From contig CM066295.1 in assembly GCA_033816765.1 (NCBI GenBank), positions 682,001 through 746,000 of the forward strand: 64,000 nucleotides of DNA, written 5' to 3'. The notes under the pieces were generated by a model that was given only the letters and a program-made list of their open reading frames with translations, was not told the DNA's origin and did no database searches. Source of the DNA: Nothopassalora personata (lineage: Eukaryota; Ascomycota; Dothideomycetes; Mycosphaerellales; Mycosphaerellaceae). Below are positions 43,901 through 53,988 of this stretch, piece by piece. Each line of letters begins with the position of its first letter. The stretch's first letter is position 1. Position numbers and translations under genes: made by a program.

Positions 43901-46191
43901 TTGTGCCATTCAATCTGGTTGCTGTTAATAGTGGAGCGGAATCTTTTTCCAATGGCTGGTTCGTTGTCGCTGTAGAAGCACACGAATCTGCGGCCAATGA
44001 AGTTGATGAAGCTCAACAGACTGTTGAAGCAGGCAAGGACTGATTGCTGGTCTCGGTTCTTGACGGTGAACTGAAAGTGACCATGGGTATCCAGATCGTA
44101 GAAGTGGACCATGTACCGGTCTCCGTTGTAGGCGGGTGTGAACTCAGCCAGGTCCATGGCCATGTGGCCATAGGGAGTCATTGCCCGAATAGGCGCCACC
44201 CGATTGGTGACCTTGTGTGCCTTGGCAAGACCACATGCTCTGCAATGTGCAGTGAGGGGTGCCTTGGGACTATCAGGTTTAATGATCACCCCCTCAACCC
44301 GATAGGGTAACTGGTTAATGCGGTCTGCACCAATATGGCCAAAGATTTGATGCCACTGGCGCCCGGAGAGCTTGCGGTGTTTGATGGGGCTTCTGCTGGA
44401 TGTAGCAGCGCCTTTAGTGCCCCCTGTGCTGTTCATTACTGCCAAAACGGTGCGGTCGCCGTTGGAGCCCTGAACAGGCGGTGTTTGCATGGTATCACCC
44501 TTGCCAATTGTGCTGATGAAGTGCGCTGTGCGGTGTTTCTCAGTAATCTTTGGCAGGATGCTCCCATCGGTGCTTGATGGCCATTGGTAGACCATCTCTG
44601 ATTGAGGCGGTGTGACCACCTTGAAGAAGGGGATTGTGCCAGTCGGGCGGTGTAGATCCATCAATTTGGTGTCATTGTGGTACACCGAATTAGTGCGGCC
44701 ATGCCACCAGAGTCCGGCTGCTTCCATGCGAGAATGAGAGATGACGTTCACATGAAAGCCTGGGCAGTAGGCAACATCCATGAAGTTGAATGAATACCCC
44801 TGTATCTTCATGTGAACACGCCCTATTGCTGCAATGGGGAACGTGGTGGTTCCAGCCTGGATGCAGGCGGTGGTTAGGCGCTCAGCAATGAACTCTACGC
44901 CCTGCTGATCATGGTGATTGATGACGTGGGTGTCCGAGCAGTTGTCGTATACCCAACAATCCCTGAAGTTGAAGCTTAATTGGCTTATTGAGCTTGAAAG
45001 GACAGTGAGGCCAGTGAAGCCATTTAGTGTTGTTTCGCCCTTAGCAATGGCCTTGTCGCGTTCTTCATCTGTGCCATAGCGATTGAGCACCTTCAAGAGA
45101 CGCTCACCATCGTCGCCCATGCAGTAGTTAATGAAGTTGATCCAGTGCTTCTTCCACTGCTCTGTGCGTTGATCTGGTGATGGGCGGATCTTGGGGTTGA
45201 TCACATCGCATTTGCCCAGCGACGGATGGCAATTGTCCTTGGGCTCGCCGGTGATGTTCCAGCAGCCGCTTGGCTTGTCACTGCTCTTGTTGTCCTTGTT
45301 GCCACGGTCACGGCTCTTGTTGCCGCGGCTGCGGCCACGCGTGTTGTTGTTGTTCCCACCCCCTGTGCCTGCTGTAGGTGCTGGGGTCGGTGGGACCTCT
45401 GGAGGATCGTGTTCGGCTGATGGCTCGCCTGCGAAGGTTGCAAAGACTGATCGACCGGTGGTTGTGACTGGTGTAGTGTCGCGGATCCATTCGAGGTATC
45501 GCTCAGTAAGCTTTGACAATGGCAGGCTTTCGCTATCGCGTCTCCACTCATTGTACAGAGCAGCACCAAATGCTGGTGCTTTCTGCTGAATGGCAAGCAG
45601 CAGATGCCTGCTGAGATCGTCGTGCTCGGCGTGCCTACACCTGGCCATCTTGGTCTGTAAGACAAGCCAGTCTGAGCACCAGTCGTCGATCCTCCGTGCT
45701 TGGCTCTTTTGAAGCCTGGACAGCTCAAGGGTGAGCTGCCGCTTACGCAGCATGTCGTCTGGACTATACTGGCCCTGCAGAGCCTTGTACTTGTCTCTGA
45801 GGGTCTTCTTACCGTGCATAAGCTCGTGCCCAAGATCGGTAGTGGTCCGAATTAGGTATGTAACCAACTTGGACCTAGCGGTAGCGAATAGGTCGTACTG
45901 CCGTTGCTTGCGGTCGGCATCAGACTGCTTGAGTTTGAGGAACTCACGATCTGCAGCCTTATTGCCTTCCTGTGCTGAATGGTATGCATCGTAGATCTCG
46001 TCCATGCTCATGTGCACAGGCTCGACAGGCTCCTGGGCGGTGCCGGTCGGATCCACATACTTCCAGATGTTCAGAGACTCTGCGTAGAGCTCTATTTGCC
46101 TGTCAAACTTGTCCCATTGGTCAGGGCTCTTGAGAACGATAGTAGCTTGCGGTAGGATACCGGTACTACCGGATGTCTCGGAAGTCGCCAT
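40993..46191 (-). CDS. Copia Gag-Pol polyprotein, 1732 aa
   Basis: Complete polyprotein for reverse transcription and integration in one frame without a Gag/Pol break. Gag about 1-300, ending in an Asn/Arg/Gly/Lys-rich RNA-binding tract (about 277-305) and a Cys/His cluster CWNIT...NCH that is not a standard CCHC knuckle. Protease motif VYDNCSDTHV with Asp416. Integrase zinc domain HQIFGH...CRAC at about 613-660 and core residues Asp680, Asp742, Glu776. RT about 1230-1460 with FDVVNAFLNSDLPY and active site YVDD (1378-1381). RNase H about 1560-1700 (DASYG, STEAELLGLSQ, HVDIHHHW). Integrase before RT is the Copia (Pseudoviridae) order. The start is the first ATG after the leader and matches Copia 1R, where it has become ATA. 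Translated as one piece and cut by its own protease; capsid assembly is cytoplasmic, integration nuclear. Confidence 0.96.
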   Translation of the reverse strand: MATSETSGSTGILPQATIVLKSPDQWDKFDRQIELYAESLNIWKYVDPTGTAQEPVEPVHMSMDEIYDAYHSAQEGNKAADREFLKLKQSDADRKQRQYDLFATARSKLVTYLIRTTTDLGHELMHGKKTLRDKYKALQGQYSPDDMLRKRQLTLELSRLQKSQARRIDDWCSDWLVLQTKMARCRHAEHDDLSRHLLLAIQQKAPAFGAALYNEWRRDSESLPLSKLTERYLEWIRDTTPVTTTGRSVFATFAGEPSAEHDPPEVPPTPAPTAGTGGGNNNNTRGRSRGNKSRDRGNKDNKSSDKPSGCWNITGEPKDNCHPSLGKCDVINPKIRPSPDQRTEQWKKHWINFINYCMGDDGERLLKVLNRYGTDEERDKAIAKGETTLNGFTGLTVLSSSISQLSFNFRDCWVYDNCSDTHVINHHDQQGVEFIAERLTTACIQAGTTTFPIAAIGRVHMKIQGYSFNFMDVAYCPGFHVNVISHSRMEAAGLWWHGRTNSVYHNDTKLMDLHRPTGTIPFFKVVTPPQSEMVYQWPSSTDGSILPKITEKHRTAHFISTIGKGDTMQTPPVQGSNGDRTVLAVMNSTGGTKGAATSSRSPIKHRKLSGRQWHQIFGHIGADRINQLPYRVEGVIIKPDSPKAPLTAHCRACGLAKAHKVTNRVAPIRAMTPYGHMAMDLAEFTPAYNGDRYMVHFYDLDTHGHFQFTVKNRDQQSVLACFNSLLSFINFIGRRFVCFYSDNEPAIGKRFRSTINSNQIEWHNTADYSANQDPAERAGGVIITMSRTIRIHARLPEKLWNECTAAACYILWRSPIQSKGWKTPFELATGRVPNVGHMVVYGCLAYVYIHGTTQPGKTEKLKERALIGYLVGYDSTNIYRVWDPSKDRVMRVKDVLFDETTFYDPSILTAGYSTPVENIATAEPAEEPEQYYDLYVAHHEHDTLQAEGVEEQAQQQPLHQNPRQYHQNAHQLLLGQEPHWPEHRSSAAFNHLESGSSFEPPDWPLTNDAITPALSRDQVKSGVEPATNESTENSDYNNNAVNNSDASEQQYINTLQQQLMDALTEEDREEIMAEADASTTSDVAAAPPPSAIPFEELSQMDDFSADTNYTLTDTGKRLRTAYFHHALHNIMVANVVISQMAGIRPRPKHHDVVRTRRSSPTRRVNTITSMHRDDLPPEPLNYRAAMKHRFAQQWREAMAKEFAKAISTGTFKWATQQEKDHDAQQEEEGLQPPLPLKWVYKYKLDEHGMLKSFKARLCARGDLQGTHLDTYAATLPASMFRLCCAMAASFDLEAEQFDVVNAFLNSDLPYTMYLQPPPGIDRPADGHALKLVKALYGLKESPLLWYNSLTETLASLGMVPLSDSECIYFNNKVMFFFYVDDLVMLYHRKHKDHALSIKKRLLAKYEMHELGDLAWFLGIKVTRDRQKRLLWLSQEDYIEKLAAKFSISTSARKTTVPVDQHLDWTVPKGHVADPMKILAYQQRIGSLNFAATHTRPDIAFSLSMLSQYLTKPTDTHLKLADQCLRYLLETKNLCLVYGASKHITGLHSQPEHLGKNHEFFGASDASYGMNVDRTSSSGWIFMLFGGPVDYKASKQITVTKSSTEAELLGLSQAASELIQWERIFAEIHLEFNQRTYLYCDNTQTIRLVNQQGQKLDTKLRHVDIHHHWLRQRDQRGDIEIQYLNTNDMPADGLTKLLPKQKHQRFVQLLNMAEEGVDPRTPSLAPSANGSNA

Positions 46192-46341
46192 GACGGTGTT
46201 AATGGGCCTAATGAACGCGGTAGTAGGTCCCCTAGGGTCTCTGCAGTGGTTTGCAGTAGTGCTTTGATGACTGGCTGATGACGATGCAAAACCTGCTTTC
46301 TAGGGCTTCTTTTGTGCAGCGAATGTTAGTGAGCGCCTGTC
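46192..46341 (-). other. 5' leader of the intact Copia
   Basis: 150 bp between primer-binding site and start codon, collinear with 26845-27012 of Copia 1R. No splice site or upstream gene that I can support. Confidence 0.6.
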
Positions 46342-46352
46342 GGGCTCATAAC
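46342..46352 (-). promoter_or_regulatory. Primer-binding site of the intact Copia (half tRNA-iMet)
   Basis: GTTATGAGCCC on the minus strand directly follows the 5' LTR. It is complementary to GGGCUCAUAAC of the initiator tRNA-Met anticodon arm. The bases beyond (GACAGGCGCT) may extend the pairing towards the D arm. Confidence 0.8.
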
Positions 46353-46570
46353 TATCACGTTGTGACGGCTGTCTGCGTAATTATTGGTGTATAGGCTCAT
46401 ATGAAAGGAGGTGACAAAAGCGAGTTGTGTATTGCATGTATCTCAGCTAGAATTGAAAGGGGCTGCTTGTGAAAAGGCTGCAGGTGACTAATCAATGTCA
46501 CCTGATTCTTGGCGGCTGCTGCCTCAGGTTTGATTGGGCTGCAGCGCCGGTGCACGCTTGGATCGTGACA
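46353..46570 (-). repeat. 5' LTR of the intact Copia
   Basis: 218 bp; carries the promoter by position. Ends against the duplication cctct (46571-46575). Confidence 0.95.
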
Positions 46571-46575
46571 CCTCT

Positions 46576-47429
46576 TAAAGTTATCCGCGGCTACTATGTC
46601 CGCGAGGTACCCTAATAGTTCCTATATAGGCTCGTAGTATCCGGTCTATTTCACTAGGACTTTACGTACTCGGCCTCTACCTCTAACCTTAGTTCTAGCG
46701 TAAAGGATCTCTTCTACCTACTACTCTTCGTAAGACTTAATTATAATAGGGTCTAGCTATTTGTTATTAATCTCCTATCTAGGTAAGGGGTCTTAGCTTA
46801 TAGGTCGTAGTAAGTTAGGATAGAAGACCGGGTAGATCCCGTCGGGGATCCTAGATAAGCGTATAAATAACGGCGAGATTACTTCTACTACCGTATACTT
46901 CGCGTATCTATAGTCGAGGCTCTTCTTTAGTCGTATAGTAACATAGTTACGTAGATCTAGCTAAACTTTATCGCCTATACGATAGATTAGTACGGGCTTC
47001 CTATCCCAGTTAGCGTAGTCCTCCTATTTTTAGGTAGCTTCCGCTATACTCGCCTAATATAGGTCCGTAATCTTTTGCATCCTTTCTACGAATAGCGTTA
47101 CCCGTTACGCGGCGTCTAGCTAAGACGTCTCTAGATCCGGTTATAACTAAACGGGTAATAGCGCCTCGTATCCGTATACCGTAAAGAAGGGGCTTATTCC
47201 TAGCCTAGCGTAATACCGCGCGTTTAGAGCAAGTTATACCGTAGAGAGCTAGCGTTTCTAGTTGGACTACTTATAGTTAATATAGTTACGAAGGTAAGCC
47301 TAGACTTCCTAGTTTAATCTTTCCGGGCCTCCGTTAGTTTATAGGTAGTAAGCGGAGCTAAGCCTCTATTTTATACTAGTTAAACGATAGAAGGTCCTCT
47401 AGAAGGTACTCGTCTAGTTAGTACCCCGG
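46576..47429 (-). pseudogene. B2 chromodomain and integrase C-terminus
   Basis: Matches 2519-3183 and 12158-12340 of B1. The chromodomain lies at about 46590-46720 on the minus strand. At 47220-47240 the sequence runs uninterrupted through the point where A1 sits in B1. A2 enters at 47430 with duplication cccgg (47425-47429). Confidence 0.75.
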
Positions 47430-47792
47430 TATTACGGTTTGGTCTAGACTATATAACTATAGTTGACTATTAGACGCGGATAGTTACGTGCGCTATACGC
47501 GATTACTCGCTTACTAGCGACTTAGTAATCTATAAGTATAGTAATGCTATCTTCTTTATATTTAGGAACGCTAAGAATCCCCTATAGTTTCGAAGCGTTT
47601 AACTTACTATTTAATATTACTGTTTAGAATATACTATAACCTAACATCTACTATATTGTTTCTTAAGTCCTTATAAGACTAAGACAACTACTACTTTATT
47701 ACTCTCCCTCGACGTCCTATCGGCCCGAGAATAAACTTGATTAAGCTTATCTTCTTAACTTATAATATTATTAGGTTATACTAAACCTAATA
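47430..47792 (+). repeat. 5' LTR of A2
   Basis: 363 bp, TATTACGG...CCTAATA. The 3' LTR is 33 bp longer because it has two copies of a segment near gattactcgcttactagc. Confidence 0.9.
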
Positions 47793-47795
47793 GCT

Positions 47796-47804
47796 TTAAA
47801 CGCC
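47796..47804 (+). promoter_or_regulatory. A2 primer-binding site (self-priming candidate)
   Basis: TTAAACGCC three bases inside the LTR; eight of its bases are complementary to gcgtttaa in the LTR (about 47595-47602). Confidence 0.5.
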
Positions 47805-47879
47805 CTCTACGATAGGAGACTAATAGAGTAAACGGGGAACACCCGCCCCTAGTAAAGTAAGTAGAGCCTAACGACCTTA

Positions 47880-48760
47880 GACCTCTAACAATGCTATCGA
47901 AGCCCTAGCTACTTATATAGGTAACGAGAATCTTAAGGTTAGTAAGCTAGAGTTCTACTATAGCGTACGAGACAAGTTCGACACTTAGGTTACTTAAATA
48001 GACATATACTTCTTATTTAACGCCGTAGAAGAGAACCTTAAGCCTATCTTTACTACTACCTTCCTTCGAGGACGAGTATAGTATTAGGTTAAACTATTCC
48101 TTAGGACATACCTAGATAGTAACGGGGAAGACAATACTAACGGAGTCTTTAAATCTTATAACTATCTTAAGTATACTATAAAGAGCGTCTTTAGAATCTC
48201 TAACGAGGTTACTACTACCGTTCGCGTTATCTAGTACTTAATATAGAAGACATCTACCGCTAAATACGCTACTAAATTCCGGGAATACGTACAACTTACC
48301 GATTAGGACGAAGAAGTACTTTAAGTTATATACTAAAGAGAACTAAAGGAGTAAGTTAAGGACGAGTTAATAAGGGACGGTCGGAAGATCGATAACTTAG
48401 ATACCTTAGTCTAGGTTACGATTAATCTTAACGATAAGCTCTACGAGAGAGCTCTAGAGTAACGATACGACTCTAAGGTATCCGGAAAGGGCGGATATAC
48501 GTTAGGCTACGATAATTAAAATAGAGGCTTCTACGATAACTACTATAATAAGCCTAGGGACAAACTATACTACGGACCCTAGCCGATAGAGCTCGACGTT
48601 ACCGAGAAAGGTCGTAAGATTAGGAATAGTAAGGGGAATAGAAGACCTCCGAGTTTAGGAATAGAAACACAAACCTACTATAGATGTAGTAAATCTAGCT
48701 ACCTAGTAAAGAACTACCGCGGTAAGAATATAGTACGCCGCGAACAGTTTAATATAATAT
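47880..48760 (+). pseudogene. A2 gag with zinc knuckle
   Basis: Capsid region homologous to A1 and A3. The knuckle at 48676-48717 reads Y-x2-C-x4-Y-x4-Y; only the second Cys survives. Different residues survive in A1, A3 and A2, so each copy was mutated separately. Confidence 0.75.
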
Positions 48761-51700
48761 AACCCCGAACTAATAAATCTAAGAGTAGCGTTAGATCTTA
48801 GGGAGATACCGACTATACTTAGAGAGTAGAGAAGAGAGCTAGCGACGAAAGTAAGGAGCCTCTCCTAGACCCCTTATAAGGATAAGGAGGATACTATAGG
48901 TAGTAAATAGTAGTTATTCTATTTAATACGAAGAACTAACTACGATAGTTTAATATAATAGCACGAAGAGTCGACTACGAGATCGAATCCGAATCTCGAA
49001 ATAGTTACGGAAGCCTTTATTAGCGATTCTATTATTAAGACTCGTATCAAGTTTACTACGCCGCAAAAATAGGCGTAGGGTATTAGCCTTAAGAACTAAG
49101 AGAAACCCTAGGAGCGACGTATAGGCAAAACGCTACGCTCTAAGAAGTAGACATCGACGAATCCTACTTTAACGATAAAGATAAAGAAAACTAGGATCTA
49201 GGATAGAACGGATCGTAGTTACTAGAACTATAGGAAGAAAGTTAAGAAACTACTGGGCTAGATACTATTAAGGAGAACTAGGATCCGGAAGAATTAAGCG
49301 AAGAAGATTCCTCCGAAGGAGAAGAGAGCGATACTAACGATAACGAACAACTAACCTTTACGATCGATATACCTAAGAAACTATATAACATAACCGTACA
49401 CCTATAGAGAAGGTACGAAGAATTCCTACCTAAGATAAGCGGACGACGGATACTACACCCTATTAAGTTCAATAAAATACTCGACACCCTATAAGGTATA
49501 GCCTAGGGATATCTACTTATAGAGACAACCGAAAATCTAGCAACCGCTATTATAGAACAACCGCCGATAGGAAGCCGAATAATAGAAACCGGATACCTTA
49601 TACCGTTAGGAACATTCGTATCGAACGAATTACGTAATATAGTATAGTATATACGTACTCTCTACTTAGAGACGTAGAAGATCTAGGAACGTTAACGAAT
49701 ATAGGTATAGACATAGAAAGGCTCGCGTAAGGTTTAAGCGGAGGCCTCGAGATACGAATTACGACATTCTATATATAAATAGGGAAAAGGATTAACTTCC
49801 TAGGAATAAGCGACCGAAGAGAGTTATACGATATAGAGAAGACTTAAGTATTACTAACGATAATAGTGTTTTAAACGAAGATTATTGTTAACGAGTATTA
49901 GATATATGCTATAATAGATTCCGGAGTAAGCGAGAACTTTACCTCCGAATTATTTATTATAAGACATAGGATCGCTACCTATAAGAAGAAAGAGGGTTAT
50001 AAATTAATCGCGGTAGACGGATTATCCTTACCTAGCGTAGAGCACGGGACGATACCGCTACTACTTACTATCTAACGGTACTACGAGGAGATTACCCTAG
50101 ATATTACTAATATAGCTAGTTATAACATCGTACTAGGTATACCTTAGTTAAGAAAGCATAATCTAGTAATTAACTAGAGAAAAGGAGTACTTATATTTAG
50201 GGAATACGATTACATTATCGACATTTAGCCTACGTAGCGGTAGCGTTTACTAGTAGATAAGGTAAAGAGATAGCTAAATAGGATATAGCTTACGCTAACT
50301 AGAAGGATAGAAGAACTACCTTCGACCGGGATAGACACTAGCGTAGGGCCGCCGGGTTACGAAGTTATTAGTAGTAATAGAAGTAACGTACTATCGAAGA
50401 CTACTAACATCTTAGAGTTAAGTATTCCTAAAGGGTATCGTAAGTAGTCGCGACTCTTTAAAGAGGAAAGAGGTAAAGACGCCTTACCTAAGTACTAACT
50501 ATAGGATTATAAGATAAACATTTAGCTAGGGAAAGAGCCTCTATAGGGACCCCTATATTAAATGTCTAAGAAAGAGCTATAGACCCTACGAGAATAGCTA
50601 AAGGAGAAGCTAGCTAAAGGATAGATAAGAAGATCCACCTTAAGTGTAGGAACTCTATATATATTCGTTCTAAAAGCAAACGGGAAGTTGCGACTCGTAT
50701 AAGACTATAGGAAGTTAAACGAGATTACGATTAAGAACCGATACTCGCTACCTAACATCGAAGAAGCATAAGATAGATTAACCGGATTAGACTAGTATAC
50801 TAAGATTAACCTACGAGATGCCTTCTACGCTATACGAATAGTAGAAGGAGAAGAATAGAAAACCGCTTTTAGGATAAGATACGGACTCTACAAATTCTTA
50901 GTTATGCTAATAGGATTAACTAACGCACCCGCATCCTATTAGGACCTTGTTAACGAAACACTTAGAGACCTACTCGACGTATGCGTTATCGCTTATATAG
51001 ACGACATATTAGTCTACACGAAAGGATCCCTTTAGAATTACATAAAGTAGGTCTAGGACGTATTCGAACGACTTACGCGTTTAGGATTCAAGATAGCACC
51101 CGAGAAATGCAAATTCCATAAGAAAGAAGTTAAATTCTTAGACTCTATTATTAGTACAATAGGGATAATAATCGACCCTACGAAGACACAGTTAATTAGA
51201 GAATAGCTAGAACCGAAAACAGTTAAGGACGTATAGTTATTCCTTAGACTAGTAAACTATAACCGGAAATTCATTAAGGACTATTTAAAGACAGTAGTAC
51301 TAATAACGATACTTACGAGAAAAGACGTTACCTAGAAATAGGGAAAGGAACAAATTAAAGCGTTCGAGAAACTTAAAGAATAATGCGCTTTAGCCCCTAC
51401 GCTTCGATTATTCGATAGTAGTAAGGAAGTCTATATCGAGACCGACGCGTCTAATATAGTAATAGGCGCGTGTCTAATATAGACATACGATAGGAAAAGA
51501 CACCTAGTAGCCTATTACTCCCGGAAAATGACTATAGCGGAATAGAACTACGCCATCTATAATAAAGAGCTTCTAGCTATTGTTACTACTATACAATATT
51601 AGAGAGTATACGTCGAGAGCCTACTAAAGTTAACGATTCTTTCTATCTATAAGAATCTTACGTACTTTACGACGACGAAAGAACTAACCCGAAGGTAAGC

Positions 51701-53240
51701 CCGCTAGTCGGAGCTACTAGGGTAATATAAGTTCGAAATTAAATATACTCTAGGAAAAGAGAATAGCCGCGCCGATACGCTAAGCCGAAGAAGCGACTAT
51801 ATAGAAGGAAAAGAACTAGTATAATATAAGATACTAAAGACGAACCCTAACGGAAGTCTTAGTATAAACATAAGAGAATTTAATAATATCGTACGAATAC
51901 TAAGCGATAAGGACGAATAGTTCCCTATATCGTAAGGATAATACTAAGTACTAAAGGATCGAGAGGAAGAATATATACGATAACATTACGACGGACTAAC
52001 TTACGGATACCCTAGAACTTGAAAGACAATAGATCTAATATAGCGTAGTTTCTTATTCCTATAGATAAGACTTAAGGTGTTACGCTATATTAAATAATAC
52101 GTATACTACTAACGAAACAAGGCTACAAGACACGTAAAATACGGTTACCTATAGTTTAGGACACTACCGACAAAACTATAGGACGAAGTTATAATAGACT
52201 TTATTACGAAGCTTCTACTATTAAAGGATTAAGTTACGAAATAGCTATACGACATAATACTAGTTATAGCTAATAGACTTACAAAATGCGTACACTTTAT
52301 TCCTATATTAGAGACATATAATATAGAGTAGCTCGGATACCTCGTACTAGATAGACTTATCCGATACTACGGATTCCCCTAAGCGTTTATAACGGATAGG
52401 GATAAGCTATTTACATTAAACTACTAGAAAACGCTTATAGGAATGATCGGAATTAAACATAAGCTATTAACGGTATATTATCTAGAGATAGACGGATAAA
52501 CCGAGAGAATAAATTAGACGCTAGAATAATATCTACGACACTATATTAACTATATATAAGACAACTAGGTTTTACTACTACTAATAGCGTAGATCGTACT
52601 AAACAACTATAAATTACAGACAACTTTAACGATACTATTCTATACGAACTTTAGTAAAGATCCTAACCTATTCGGAACACCTAGATCCTACCTATAAGCT
52701 AAAAGAGCAATCGTAACGACGGATACTCTTAAAGAAGTATATAAAGAAACACGTAAGGCGATCGAAGATATATAATAAAAATTGTCTCGATAACGGCAAG
52801 ACACGAGAAAAATAGCACCTCTACTAAAAGAGGGGGATAAGGTCTATCTCCTTATAAAAAACTTGAAAATAAGAAGATAGACTAAGAAACTAGATTATAT
52901 TAAGGTCGGACTATTTTTGTTAACAAAGTTATAGGACCGGTTAACTACCGCCTATAGCTACTACCCGACGCTAAAATCTACCTAGTCTTCTATATCTCTA
53001 AGTTAGAATCCGTAGACGCTAAAACACCTTACTAAGAAAGCTTCTATTTTAAGCTAGAAGTAGAAAACGAATCCGAAGTCGAAAAGATCCTAGATAAGAA
53101 AGGTTAGCAATATCTTATTAAATAGAAAGGATACGACGAATTAGAAAATACCTAGGAACTAAAAGAGAACCTATATAACTATTAGCAAAAAATCTAGGAA
53201 TATTATAAGACTAAAAAGCGGCTAACTAACTAAGCTACCG
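48761..53240 (+). pseudogene. A2 pol: protease, RT, RNase H, integrase, chromodomain
   Basis: Protease AIIDSGVSENFTSELF keeps the D-S-G triad (49917-49925). RT about 50590-51130 keeps YIDD (50994-51005). RNase H about 51350-51800, integrase about 51990-53020. Chromodomain about 53085-53180 (YLIK, TAG for Trp, KGYDELENT). Catalytic residues are kept more often than in B or C elements, but dozens of stops make it inactive. Confidence 0.82.
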
Positions 53241-53264
53241 ACTAGCGACTAGTTATCTAGGAGT

Positions 53265-53393
53265 AACTAAGATAGGAATCGAACCTACGACCTCCCTTCT
53301 AAACGGTAAAGTGTAAGGGAATAGTTAAGGGTATAAGCCGAAACAATTCCCCTATAACGCTAGAAGGACGCTCTACTACTAAGCTACTTAGCT
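53265..53393 (-). tRNA. tRNA-like gene with intron inside A2, antisense
   Basis: Minus strand: acceptor AGCTAAG with CTTAGTT (one G-U pair), D arm GCTTAGTAGTAGAGC, anticodon stem TCCTT with AGGGA (one G-U pair), T arm GTAGG-TTCGATT-CCTAT. Between the halves of the anticodon loop lie about 55 extra bases, at the usual place of a nuclear tRNA intron (after position 37). The loop would read C-T-AGC-G/A, that is anticodon AGC (Ala), which is tentative. No CCA is encoded. Confidence 0.6.
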
Positions 53394-53433
53394 AAATAAT
53401 AAGGATAAGGGGAAACTTATAAAATTATATCCC

Positions 53434-53910
53434 TTACGATACCGAGATAGAGAAATCGATCGTATTATTAATAAAATTAATAGACGACTAAACCGCGGGA
53501 GATAAACTAACGGTTACGTCCGCGGTAGGACAATTAACATCCTCGATCTCTCTAGAAGCCTCTATCTTAGCCTCGAGGTACTACGCCTTCTTCCGCGCGC
53601 GCTCCTCCGCCTAACGGAGTATCGCCTTATCCCGCATTAACCGCCCTAGGACCTTAGTAAGTTTCTCCTCGTTCTTCTCGACCTTCTTTCGATATTCTTC
53701 GCGAGTCCTATCGAGAGACTCCTAGGAAAGATTTACGCATTTACGACCGCGGCGGACGTACTCGGAATAACGGAGTCGAAAGTTACCCTCTATCGCGATA
53801 TAGGAAAGGCCGTTTAAGAAATAATAGTTATAAGCGAAGTCGACGGGACGCCGGTATTCGTTAATTTTCTTCGTAAGACAAAGACGATTTTTAGAAGAAG
53901 AAGAAGATAT
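53434..53910 (-). pseudogene. Antisense Zn2Cys6-like/coiled-coil frame of A2
   Basis: 159 codons, same place and orientation as in A1, start ATA (from ATG, 53908-53910) with SSSSS, stop TAA at 53434-53436, no frameshift. Codons 27-58 read Y-x2-Y-x6-Y-x10-Y-x2-Y-x6-C. With Tyr taken as RIP-altered Cys this is C-x2-C-x6-C-x10-C-x2-C-x6-C, within the Zn2Cys6 rule. Codons ~62-115 are Lys/Glu-rich and likely coiled coil. The tail is shorter than in A1. Confidence 0.62.
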
Positions 53911-53988
53911 CGTTAGTCGCGCGAGAAGAGGGGACTATATACTATCTTATATAAGCTTCGAGACGAAGCTAGACTAGAAGGGGGATAG

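Larger units (their letters stand above)
39462..46570 (-). mobile_element. Intact Copia retrotransposon (Copia 1)
   Basis: 7109 bp on the minus strand with two 218-bp LTRs that look identical, a 5-bp duplication (cctct), initiator tRNA-Met half primer site, one uninterrupted polyprotein frame and a polypurine tract. CpA and TpG are at ordinary levels, so it has escaped RIP although a relative (19727-27229) is heavily affected. By every visible sign it is recent and potentially able to move. Confidence 0.95.

Noticed and set aside
41000..45994. Many plus-strand and out-of-frame minus-strand frames across the Copia polyprotein
   Set aside because: Shadows of the 1732-codon frame; none has a recognisable domain or continuation outside it.
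49278..49487. Antisense frames in A2 (49278-49487) and A3 (57584-57808)
   Set aside because: Reverse translation of the acidic Glu/Ser-rich segment between gag and protease; no start context or conserved motif, unlike the antisense frames near the 3' LTR.
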